A DNA stretch of 15,653 nucleotides, from positions 39,707-55,359 of the forward strand of contig DETD01000006.1 in NCBI GenBank assembly GCA_002362105.1, written 5' to 3'. Shown here one piece after another: positions 8,472 to 15,032 of the stretch; within the stretch, counting starts at the first letter, position 1, and each line of letters starts with the position of its first letter. The DNA is from Bacteroidales bacterium UBA3297. GTDB taxonomy: Bacteria; Bacteroidota; Bacteroidia; Bacteroidales; Paludibacteraceae. The translations under genes were made by a program, and so were the position numbers. The notes beneath the pieces were generated by a model, which was given only the letters and a program-made list of their open reading frames with translations, ran no database searches and had not been told where the DNA came from.

Positions 8472-8522
8472 CGAATCATAAATTACCTTATAATGAACGG
8501 CAATTCGCAATAAATTATTTTA

Positions 8523-8530
8523 CAAAAATA
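8523..8530 (-). promoter_or_regulatory. Probable promoter (-7 element) of the envelope block
   Basis: Minus-strand TATTTTTG matches TAnnTTTG. A TTTG occurs 23 bases further upstream, slightly longer than the usual 19-21 spacing. The predicted leader is about 45 bases. It would drive the DUF6089 gene, uppS, bamA and the first ompH. No terminator is visible between rnhB and this site. Confidence 0.55.
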
Positions 8531-8640
8531 CACATTATCTTTCAAATTTTGTGCAAATAGCCGCCAGAGGGTAAGCAAAATCGGTTAGAAAGGAGCAAAG
8601 AATGTGCCAACCGCGGGGTAAAAACAGCGGCAAGCAACAA

Positions 8641-9267
8641 TTACTCTTCCGGGAACTCGAGTTTGAGCTGCCGGTCAACCAAATTAAACGACATTCTGTG
8701 AATAGGCGAAGGGCCGACCTCTTCAATAGCCGCACGGTGGGCCTTGGTAGGGTACCCCTTGTTCTTTTTCCACTGGTAAGCCGGATAAACAGCATCTTGT
8801 TCGTTCATATAGTCGTCGCGGTAAGTTTTGGCCAGAACAGAAGCCGCCGCAATCGACATATAGGTCGCATCGCCCTTTACAACCGTCTTGTAAGGCACCT
8901 TTCCATAGGGTTTGAAGCGGTTACCGTCAACAATAACGTGTCCGGGGCGGACCTTCAGCTGGTCTAAAGCCCTGTGCATCGCCAAGATGGAGGCATTAAG
9001 GATGTTGATTTTGTCGATCTCTTCGGCAGACACCACGCCAACCGCCCACGCAAGAGCCTCCTTCTCGATAACCGGACGCAACTGGTAGCGCAGCTTTTCG
9101 GTCAGCTGCTTGCTATCGTTCAGCAACTCATTATGGAAGTCAGCCGGCAAGATGACGGCCGCCGCATAAACTGGTCCGGCAAGGCATCCACGCCCCGCCT
9201 CATCGCAACCGGCTTCCATGACACCGGGTTCCATAAACAGTTTCAGGGGAGTATGCTCTTTTTTCAT
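8641..9267 (-). CDS. rnhB: Ribonuclease HII
   Basis: Cytosolic endonuclease that cuts RNA in RNA-DNA hybrids and starts removal of misincorporated ribonucleotides. I place the start at the ATG at 9265-9267 (208 residues): it overlaps the stop of the upstream gene as ATGA, a usual coupling arrangement, and the longer frame would extend into that gene. Catalytic acids are D22 and E23 in DEAGRG, D114 in VDGN and D151 in KTYRD. The family motifs DSKQL (51-55), KGD (131-133), KGYPTKAHRAAI (170-181) and HRMSF (190-194) are all present. A start 11 codons later (MEPGVMEAG) is possible. No terminator is visible after it. Confidence 0.95.
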   Translation of the reverse strand: MKKEHTPLKLFMEPGVMEAGCDEAGRGCLAGPVYAAAVILPADFHNELLNDSKQLTEKLRYQLRPVIEKEALAWAVGVVSAEEIDKINILNASILAMHRALDQLKVRPGHVIVDGNRFKPYGKVPYKTVVKGDATYMSIAAASVLAKTYRDDYMNEQDAVYPAYQWKKNKGYPTKAHRAAIEEVGPSPIHRMSFNLVDRQLKLEFPEE

Positions 9268-10271
9268 TTTGCGCAATTCGTATAAATATAACGGAGCAGC
9301 ACACGGCCCACCATACCCAGCGTATTGCGGTCGATGTGTTCTACATCGTCGTGCTGTGTATGCCACATTTCAGGGAATCCGCGTTCGGTATCGAAATCTA
9401 TCACATCGAACGTCGGAATGCCGGCCAAAGTGTTCACATAGTAATGGTCGTCGACAATCTGTCCGCCGTTCACATTTTTAAAGAAAGAGCCGAAGCCCAT
9501 GCCATTCGCCACCTTCCAGAAGTCGCCGGCAAACGTAGGCGCATAATAGCCAGAAACAGCGTCGATGCAGAACGAAGGATTCGCCCCTCCAACCATATCG
9601 AGCAAGATGCCCACCTTCGGTTTGTTGGCAGCGGTATACCCAGTGTTCTTACTCCAATACTGCGACCCCAGGCACCAGTCGTTCTCGACCTGGCTCTGTT
9701 TCCAACGAGGCGCGCCACAGTCTTCCGTATCGAAGAGGACGATGTCGACACCAATCTTCGGATCGTTAGCCGCAAAGTTGCGGGCAGCCTCCAACAAGAC
9801 CCCCACGCCACTAGCGCCATCGTTAGCCCCCATAACAGGCTTTTTCAGTGCCGTCTTCTCAGTGCCGTCTTCCTGGTCACTCAAAGGGCGGGAATCCCAA
9901 TGCGAGAACAGAACCACACGGTTCTCCCGTTCAGGGTAGAAAGCGGCAATTATGTTGGTCGATTTATAGATAGTGCCATCGTAGCCCCTCAGGTCAGCCT
10001 TCTGCAACGAGACGGAGCCACCCAGGCGGGTCAGTTCCTTAGCCAAGAAGTTGAGGCATTCCTCATGATTGGCAGTGTTGGGCACACGCGGGCCAAAATC
10101 GCACTGTTTTTTCACATAGTAGAACGCGCTGTCTTGATTAAAAACAGGAACACTGACAACAGGTTGCTGTTCGGCAGCCTTAGCCGTGTTTTTCGAGACA
10201 GTGGCTGTTTGTGTATCGAAGCAGGACGTCAAGCCTGCCGACAACAAAGCAACAAAAAATAATTTTTTCAT
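9264..10271 (-). CDS. Type II glutaminyl-peptide cyclotransferase-like lipoprotein (M28 fold)
   Basis: Probable zinc-dependent glutaminyl cyclase, turning N-terminal Gln of exported proteins into pyroglutamate on the periplasmic side. The 335 residues begin with a lipoprotein signal (MKKLFFVALLSAGLTSC, acylated C17). Motifs match the animal-like bacterial cyclases of Porphyromonas and relatives: DFGPRVPNT, SHWDSRP, GANDGASGVGVLLE (Zn ligand D151), FDTEDCG (catalytic E183, Zn ligand D184), WCLGSQYWS, GILLDMVGG (D225), DDH (274-276) and MWHTQHDD (W303, Zn ligand H304). A single zinc set fits a cyclase better than a di-zinc aminopeptidase, but M28 peptidase remains the alternative. Only one acidic residue (D19) closely follows C17, so periplasm-facing is more likely than surface display. 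Its stop overlaps rnhB. Confidence 0.85.
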   Translation of the reverse strand: MKKLFFVALLSAGLTSCFDTQTATVSKNTAKAAEQQPVVSVPVFNQDSAFYYVKKQCDFGPRVPNTANHEECLNFLAKELTRLGGSVSLQKADLRGYDGTIYKSTNIIAAFYPERENRVVLFSHWDSRPLSDQEDGTEKTALKKPVMGANDGASGVGVLLEAARNFAANDPKIGVDIVLFDTEDCGAPRWKQSQVENDWCLGSQYWSKNTGYTAANKPKVGILLDMVGGANPSFCIDAVSGYYAPTFAGDFWKVANGMGFGSFFKNVNGGQIVDDHYYVNTLAGIPTFDVIDFDTERGFPEMWHTQHDDVEHIDRNTLGMVGRVLLRYIYTNCAK

Positions 10272-10292
10272 ATCTGTAATTTATACTGTTCA

Positions 10293-10300
10293 CAAAGATA
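10293..10300 (-). promoter_or_regulatory. Probable promoter (-7 element) of the glutaminyl cyclase/rnhB pair
   Basis: Minus-strand TATCTTTG, a full TAnnTTTG match, about 22 bases before the ATG, giving a short leader. The -33 element is not clear. A second match (TATTTTTG) lies at 10328-10335 inside the T-run of the preceding terminator. Confidence 0.6.
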
Positions 10301-10324
10301 ACAAAAACCTAAGAAAGGAACATT

Positions 10325-10362
10325 GCACAAAAATAAAGGCGCGGGGTAGCAACACCCGCGCC
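10325..10362 (-). terminator. Intrinsic terminator of the repeat lipoprotein gene
   Basis: An 8-bp GC-only stem pairs 10338-10345 (GGCGCGGG) with 10355-10362 (CCCGCGCC) around a 9-base loop. On the minus strand it is followed by TTTATTTTTG. It lies 26 bases after the stop codon of the lipoprotein gene. Confidence 0.85.
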
Positions 10363-10387
10363 TAATATACTTTAACAATTAGAAGAC

Positions 10388-11572
10388 TTAGTTGCCTAAA
10401 GCGGCAGCCTCTTGCATACCCTTAACAGAAGTAGAGTCGTTCACGTCATCAACGAGTTGCTGGCGGGCAACCACATAAATGGCGCTTGGGGTGATACGCA
10501 CCTCGTCGGTAAGTTCGAAAAAGACCTCACCGTTCTTCCACACAACAGGGGCATGCGATCTTTTTGCCTCGTAGCCGGTTACATACACATCGTCTTCGAG
10601 AGCCGAAATACCCGTAGCCTTCCACTGGAGGGTACCATCGGTCAGTGATTTGGTCAGCAGATTCAAGCCCTCGCCATTAGGGCCAATGGTTGTAACCCAG
10701 TACTTAGCCGTCTTAACATCGTTACCGCAAGTGTAGACCTTACCGTTGCAAGCCGCCATAGCCGAGACCTCGTTACCAAAGGCAGATGCCAAAGATGTTT
10801 CGCGACGTTCAACCCACTGTTTGTTTACAGAACCATTCTGAGTGGTTTCCATACCTGCAAGGCAGATAAATGGGTGTCCGTTCTTCTCGTGTTTGTAATC
10901 GAGACAGATAGCACGACCCTCGCACGACGTCTTACTGTTTATACCATAACGCGCAAGCACGCCGCTTTCGGTTTCAGCATCGGTCCAATAACGCATATAG
11001 AAGACGCCGGTGGTACGGTCGTAGTAATAGCCTACGATGTAGACCTTGCCATTTTCGTCGACCGTAATGCCCGCAGTACGGGTACCATTGTCTAGCAGAT
11101 AACGTTTGTTGTTAATCCAGCAACAAGCCATATCGCCATCCATCGAAGCCTCGTATCCGCAAATATAGACATTGCCATTTTTAGCCACAATGCCGGTAGC
11201 ACCAGTGCCCTGAGGCAGGTAGTTGGCCTCGCCGTTTTTCCAATAAATAGCCTGGAAGTCTTCCATGCCGGCTACAAAGACATCATCGCCATCGATATAA
11301 ATGCTGTTGGCGTATGTATCGACATTGTCGGCCTGTCCGTTCAGAGTCACCAATTCGCCCTTGTGGTAATATCCCGCACGGTTCAGCGTGTTAGGTCCCT
11401 TATCGTACGACAAAGCGACATACACGTCGTGAATGCTCTTTTTGTTAACTGGCGCAGGATTGTACCAAGGTTCCGGATCAGAATCCTTACAACAATTTGT
11501 CAGCAAGCATAAAGGTGCAGATACGAGCAAAGAGACAAAAAACTTAGAAAAAAATGTTCTTGTGATATTCAT
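10388..11572 (-). CDS. Uncharacterised lipoprotein with about seven propeller-like repeats
   Basis: I do not recognise a named family. From the ATG at 11570-11572 the protein has 394 residues; an upstream TTG in frame is less likely because it would push the signal peptide inward. The signal ends in LLTNCC, so C27 or C28 is acylated, and KDSDPEP follows, resembling the acidic surface-export signal of Bacteroidetes lipoproteins. The body repeats a unit of the form (D/N/K)V(Y/F)(V/I)xG...W-(K/N)-N-G: DVYVALSYD (49), DVFVAGMED (97), NVYICGYEA (134), KVYIVGYYY (176), PFICLAGME (about 234), KVYTCGNDV (278), DVYVTGYEA (328). Seven units of 35-60 residues suggest a seven-bladed beta-propeller, perhaps binding a glycan or protein. 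It stands alone, between its own promoter and terminator. Confidence 0.75.
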   Translation of the reverse strand: MNITRTFFSKFFVSLLVSAPLCLLTNCCKDSDPEPWYNPAPVNKKSIHDVYVALSYDKGPNTLNRAGYYHKGELVTLNGQADNVDTYANSIYIDGDDVFVAGMEDFQAIYWKNGEANYLPQGTGATGIVAKNGNVYICGYEASMDGDMACCWINNKRYLLDNGTRTAGITVDENGKVYIVGYYYDRTTGVFYMRYWTDAETESGVLARYGINSKTSCEGRAICLDYKHEKNGHPFICLAGMETTQNGSVNKQWVERRETSLASAFGNEVSAMAACNGKVYTCGNDVKTAKYWVTTIGPNGEGLNLLTKSLTDGTLQWKATGISALEDDVYVTGYEAKRSHAPVVWKNGEVFFELTDEVRITPSAIYVVARQQLVDDVNDSTSVKGMQEAAALGN

Positions 11573-11624
11573 GTGTTCTTCATTCAGTATAAAGAGGTCG
11601 AACAACCTCAAACATTACAATTGT

Positions 11625-11632
11625 CAAATTTA
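11625..11632 (-). promoter_or_regulatory. Probable promoter (-7 element) of the repeat lipoprotein gene
   Basis: Minus-strand TAAATTTG matches TAnnTTTG, with a T-run about 19 bases upstream in place of the TTTG -33 element. It predicts a leader of about 46 bases. It lies just after the nhaD terminator, so the gene is likely monocistronic. Confidence 0.55.
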
Positions 11633-11676
11633 CAATTTTGAGCGGTAGCGAAAAAATAATACGCCAACTTTTTTAC

Positions 11677-11725
11677 AAAAAAGAGGCATGTCCCTTGCCA
11701 TCGCAGACAACAAGGAACATGCCTC
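11677..11725 (-). terminator. Intrinsic terminator of the antiporter gene
   Basis: A 9-bp stem (GAGGCATGT at 11683-11691 with ACATGCCTC at 11717-11725) is extended, after one mismatch, by five more pairs (CCTTG with CAAGG). On the minus strand a T6 run follows directly. It ends about 20 bases after the nhaD stop codon. Confidence 0.85.
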
Positions 11726-11745
11726 CCCTATTAAAAATCAAACAG

Positions 11746-13236
11746 TTAAACACCTAAAGCAGGGCGTATCACCAATTCCTGGAATACATAGAAAAGGGCA
11801 CCAGCCGCATAGCCCGCAAAGGCAAGCAGGGTGAACTTCTTAACATACCAAACGAAATTGATGTGCTCTAAGCCCATAACCACCACACCGGCAGCAGAAC
11901 CGATAATGAGCAAAGAACCGCCCACACCGGCACAGTAAGCCAAGAACATCCAGAAGTTGCCGTCGCGAACAAAGTCGGCCAAAGACGGGTCGGCAGCCAA
12001 CTGCGCCGCAGTTGGAATGTCGTACATACCCATGCAGCCAGCAACCAATGGCACGTTGTCGACAACAGAAGACAAAACACCGATAATAAAGTCGATGACG
12101 AAGGCGTTTCCAATAGTTTCTTGCAACCAAGCGGCCATATTCTGCAAAATGCCTGAGCACTGAAGCGTGGCAACAGCCATAAGGATACCCAAGAAGAACA
12201 AGATGGTAGCGAAGTCGATACGGCCAAGGCAACGGGTAATACGTGCCTTTGCGTCTTCAGGGATATCTTTCTTGCGGTGGTACATAATTTCGGTATACAC
12301 CCAAAGGGCACCAAGACCAAACAAGACACCGATAAACGGAGGCAGATGGGTAATAGACTTGAAGATAGGTACGAAAAGGAGGGCAGCCACACCGAACTGC
12401 AACAAATGGCGGCGTTCAGCATCAGTCACCACATCAGACGGACGAAGGGCCACACCCTGTTTCGACTCGTCGCCTTCACACTTCTCGCATTCTGGCAATT
12501 TGCCCTTCAGCATAAGGCTGGCCAAATAGACAGGAACAACCATAGCGAGAATTGAAGGGATAATCAGGTTTGGCAACAGGCCACCAGTGGTAACCAGCCC
12601 CTTCACCCACAACATGATGGTAGTTACATCGCCTATTGGCGAGAACGCGCCACCCGCATTGGCAGAAATAATAATAGTGCCCGCATAAATCCAACGCTCG
12701 TGTTGGTCGGAAACCAACTTGCGGAGCAACATGGTCATAACGATAGCTGTGGTAAGGTTGTCGAGGATGGCACTCATAAAGAAGGTAATGATGCACACAA
12801 TCCACATCAGCCTACGTTTGCTACGTTCTTTAATTTTATCGGTAATAATGGTGAAACCTCCGTGTATGTCGATCAACTCAACGATGGTCATAGCACCAAT
12901 CAGGTAGAACAAGGTTTGGGCCACATCGCCAAGATGTTCAACAATTTGCACTTCCGTCACGAAAGCAACCACCTGTTCATGGACAGGGACACCGCCATCG
13001 ACATACTTTTCATGAACGAACCTTTTGAATTCCTCAAGAGAAGGGAAAAGCGATTTGGCAGATTCCATACTCATCGATTCCAAAGAAGGGATCAGGTTCT
13101 GCGCATAAAAGATGTAAATAGTCCAAAGGACCGCACAAAGGATAAGCGCCGACGCAGACTTGTCAACTTTCAAAGGATGTTCAAGGGCTATACAGGCATA
13201 ACCCAAAATGAACAGAGCCACCATTAAAACTATCAT
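11746..13236 (-). CDS. nhaD: NhaD-type Na+/H+ antiporter
   Basis: Inner-membrane secondary transporter of the ion-transporter superfamily, expected to export sodium in exchange for protons and so serve pH and sodium homeostasis. The 496 residues contain about a dozen hydrophobic segments. The conserved NhaD stretches are visible: AILDNLTTAIVM (156-167), SANAGGAFSPIGDVTT (191-206) and SSVVDNVPLVAG (389-400), which bear the paired Asp-Asn residues thought to form the ion path, then GSLLIIGSAAGVVVMG (440-455). A hydrophilic stretch at about 50-90 after the first two helices and a Cys/Glu/Asp-rich loop at 248-276 are hydrophilic interruptions. The gene has its own promoter and terminator. Anaerobes that make a sodium gradient by NQR or RNF pumps need such exchange; those pumps are not in this window. 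Confidence 0.9.
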   Translation of the reverse strand: MIVLMVALFILGYACIALEHPLKVDKSASALILCAVLWTIYIFYAQNLIPSLESMSMESAKSLFPSLEEFKRFVHEKYVDGGVPVHEQVVAFVTEVQIVEHLGDVAQTLFYLIGAMTIVELIDIHGGFTIITDKIKERSKRRLMWIVCIITFFMSAILDNLTTAIVMTMLLRKLVSDQHERWIYAGTIIISANAGGAFSPIGDVTTIMLWVKGLVTTGGLLPNLIIPSILAMVVPVYLASLMLKGKLPECEKCEGDESKQGVALRPSDVVTDAERRHLLQFGVAALLFVPIFKSITHLPPFIGVLFGLGALWVYTEIMYHRKKDIPEDAKARITRCLGRIDFATILFFLGILMAVATLQCSGILQNMAAWLQETIGNAFVIDFIIGVLSSVVDNVPLVAGCMGMYDIPTAAQLAADPSLADFVRDGNFWMFLAYCAGVGGSLLIIGSAAGVVVMGLEHINFVWYVKKFTLLAFAGYAAGALFYVFQELVIRPALGV

Positions 13237-13286
13237 ACGATATTTAAATTAATTTTTGAATTTTCTACTTTTAAAAATCCCCGTCG

Positions 13287-13294
13287 CAAAGATA
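13287..13294 (-). promoter_or_regulatory. Probable promoter (-7 element) of nhaD
   Basis: Minus-strand GTATCTTTGC contains a full TAnnTTTG match and the same ten bases are found at the promoter of the second ompH copy. T-rich sequence precedes it. The predicted leader is about 43 bases. Confidence 0.65.
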
Positions 13295-13324
13295 CAAAAA
13301 AACGAAAAAAAGGATTTATCCAAA

Positions 13325-13372
13325 CAAAAAAAGCGGTCAAAAGAAATCATGCGATGTTCTATTCCCTACCGC
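13325..13372 (-). terminator. Weak terminator-like hairpin after the TatD gene
   Basis: GCGGT (13333-13337) can pair with ACCGC (13368-13372), and a T7 run follows on the minus strand. The stem has only 5 bp and the loop is 30 bases, so termination is doubtful. The rest of the 238-base gap 13237-13474 holds the nhaD promoter and nothing else I can identify. Confidence 0.3.
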
Positions 13373-13474
13373 ACAAGCCTCATAAATTGTCAATTTGTAA
13401 GTCTAGATATCCATTATCGGAACAATTCACACACAGCATACTGAATAGGTGTTCTTCCTGTCGAGCCCTAGCCA

Positions 13475-14140
13475 CTAACGGGCAAGGGCAGCACCAGGAC
13501 TGTCGGCAAAGAACCGTTGCCAAGTTTCGGCAATAGCCTGCTTCAGTTGTTCCAAACCAAGCCCCAGCAGTTCAGCGGTGTGCCCGTACAACGCAACGAT
13601 GTCGGCATCATCGTCGTCCGTTTCCAGGAAGAGAGACCCCAGCGGCACACTTTTCAGTGTATCGGCGTTAAATTTCGGTCCGAACGAGAGAAAACAGCCA
13701 TGCCTCAACAGCTGCTCCGCCAGTTGGGGCTTCCCCCTAAAGCCATGAATAACGACCGGAGGCAGGTCCTCGACCTGCGAAAGCGTCTCGAGCAACTCGC
13801 TCCAAGCCTTCACACAATGCACGACCACCGGTTTCCGGACACAGGCCGCCATGCGAAGCTGGAATTTGAAGAACTCCTGTTGGAGGCGGAAATCAGCATC
13901 GCACACCTTGTCGAGACCGATTTCGCCAACAGCCACAACCTGTTTTTGGAGCAACAACTGGGCCATAGTCGCCAATTCGGCACGGCTCTGGCTCCCCACA
14001 CGCCACGGATGGTGTCCGACACTGTAAAGAGCAGCACTGTCGGCCCCCCGTAGGAAATCAGACGGCTCGGCACACAGCACCGGGCACACACCGCCACGCG
14101 CATCGGGCCGGTGGGTATGTATGTTCAAGAAAGGGTACAT
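13475..14140 (-). CDS. TatD-family metal-dependent hydrolase
   Basis: Cytosolic TIM-barrel metal hydrolase of the TatD family, whose members act as DNases in repair or quality control; the substrate here is not known. I choose the ATG at 14138-14140 (221 residues), since the next in-frame ATG upstream (14194) falls inside the terminator hairpin of the preceding gene. Likely metal ligands are H8 and H10 (NIHTHRPD), E73 (VGEIGLD), H108 (VVHCVKA), H132 (VIHGFRGK) and D175 (FLETDDDD). VGHHPWR at 42-47 is also family-typical. It is shorter than the roughly 260 residues of E. coli TatD. The first motif has Asn in place of the usual Asp, and the last carries a run of four Asp, a divergent form. The gene is more GC-rich than its neighbours. 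Confidence 0.85.
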   Translation of the reverse strand: MYPFLNIHTHRPDARGGVCPVLCAEPSDFLRGADSAALYSVGHHPWRVGSQSRAELATMAQLLLQKQVVAVGEIGLDKVCDADFRLQQEFFKFQLRMAACVRKPVVVHCVKAWSELLETLSQVEDLPPVVIHGFRGKPQLAEQLLRHGCFLSFGPKFNADTLKSVPLGSLFLETDDDDADIVALYGHTAELLGLGLEQLKQAIAETWQRFFADSPGAALAR

Positions 14141-14148
14141 AGCGGTCA

Positions 14149-14156
14149 CAAAAATA
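14149..14156 (-). promoter_or_regulatory. Possible promoter (-7 element) of the TatD gene, inside the terminator T-run
   Basis: Minus-strand TATTTTTG matches TAnnTTTG and ends only 9 bases before the TatD ATG, so any transcript from it would have almost no leader. T-runs easily match this element by chance, so this is tentative. Confidence 0.3.
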
Positions 14157-14190
14157 AAAAAAGCGGGAATGTGGAGAACCACATTCCCGC
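14149..14190 (-). terminator. Strong intrinsic terminator of the fumarate reductase operon
   Basis: A perfect 12-bp stem pairs 14163-14174 (GCGGGAATGTGG) with 14179-14190 (CCACATTCCCGC) around a 4-base loop. On the minus strand TTTTTTTATTTTTG follows. It begins about 33 bases after the iron-sulfur subunit stop codon. Confidence 0.93.
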
Positions 14191-14222
14191 CCATTTATTC
14201 AAGGGAATTAACTTCGCTTAAA

Positions 14223-14993
14223 TTAGTCAGCCAACTTAGCCTTGATGAACTCGCGGTTCAAGCGGGCGATATTGCTGAGAGAGATGTTCTTAGGACATTC
14301 AGCCGCACAAGCACCAGTGTTGGTACAAGCACCGAAGCCGAGTTCGTCCATCTTAGCCAACATAGCCTTAGCACGCTTAGCAGCTTCAGGGCGGCCCTGA
14401 GGGAGCAATGCGAGCTGAGAAACCTTAGCAGAAAGGAAGAGCATAGCAGAACCGTTCTTACAAGCAGCTACACAGCAACCACAACCTACGCAGGTAGCAG
14501 CGTCCATAGCCATATCGGCATTCTGCTTTGGAATAGGAATTGCGTTAGCATCTTGCGGAGCACCAGTGCGAACACTGATGTAACCACCAGCCTGCATAAT
14601 CTTGTCGAAAGCGCTACGGTCAACCATACAGTCCTTGATTACAGGGAAACCTGCAGAACGCCAAGGCTCAACAGTGATGGTATCGCCATCTTTGAAACGA
14701 CGCATGTAGATTTGGCAAGTGGTAGCGCCCTGTGCAGGACCGTGAGGACGGCCATTGATGTAAAGAGAGCACATACCGCAGATACCTTCACGGCAGTCGT
14801 GGTCGAAAACGAAAGGCTCTTTCTTGTTTTCGATAAGCTTTTCGTTCAAGATGTCAAGCATTTCAAGGAAAGAAGTATCGGTGGTGATCTCCATATTCAA
14901 TTCCTTGCTATCGTACCATTCGCTGAATTGTCCCTTTTCCTTAGGACCATTCTGGCGCCATACTCTAATTTTGAAATTAATTATGTTGTCCAT
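14223..14993 (-). CDS. frdB: Fumarate reductase/succinate dehydrogenase iron-sulfur subunit
   Basis: Electron-transfer subunit on the cytoplasmic face of the membrane complex, carrying electrons between the quinone-binding membrane subunit and the flavoprotein. In fermenting Bacteroidales the complex mainly reduces fumarate to succinate. All cluster ligands are present in 256 residues: [2Fe-2S] C67, C72, C75 and C93 (CREGICGMC ... TTC); [4Fe-4S] C168, C171, C174 and C233; and [3Fe-4S] C178, C223 and C229 (CVGCGCCVAAC and CTNTGACAAECPK). It starts 39 bases after the flavoprotein gene and is the last gene of the operon before a strong terminator. The name sdhB is equally defensible; sequence alone does not give the direction of the reaction. 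Confidence 0.95.
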   Translation of the reverse strand: MDNIINFKIRVWRQNGPKEKGQFSEWYDSKELNMEITTDTSFLEMLDILNEKLIENKKEPFVFDHDCREGICGMCSLYINGRPHGPAQGATTCQIYMRRFKDGDTITVEPWRSAGFPVIKDCMVDRSAFDKIMQAGGYISVRTGAPQDANAIPIPKQNADMAMDAATCVGCGCCVAACKNGSAMLFLSAKVSQLALLPQGRPEAAKRAKAMLAKMDELGFGACTNTGACAAECPKNISLSNIARLNREFIKAKLAD

Positions 14994-15032
14994 TGTTCTA
15001 TTTTTTTAAAATTAAGACTTGAAAAGAACCTA

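Noticed and set aside
8535..8795. 86-codon minus-strand open frame near the end of rnhB
   Set aside because: Over half overlaps rnhB in another frame and the rest is intergenic; no motif or promoter of its own.
9268..9366. 33-codon upstream extension of rnhB
   Set aside because: It lies fully inside the cyclase gene; the ATGA overlap start gives the normal family length.
11594..11609. Small hairpin (GAGGT/ACCTC) in the leader of the repeat lipoprotein gene, considered as a regulatory element
   Set aside because: Five pairs only, with no T-run and no match to a riboswitch I know.
13237..13474. Search of the largest gap for a small RNA, tRNA or short gene
   Set aside because: Only the nhaD promoter, a weak hairpin and a 19-codon frame without features were seen.
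14141..14194. 18-codon upstream extension of the TatD gene
   Set aside because: The extension is encoded by the terminator hairpin and T-run of the frd operon.
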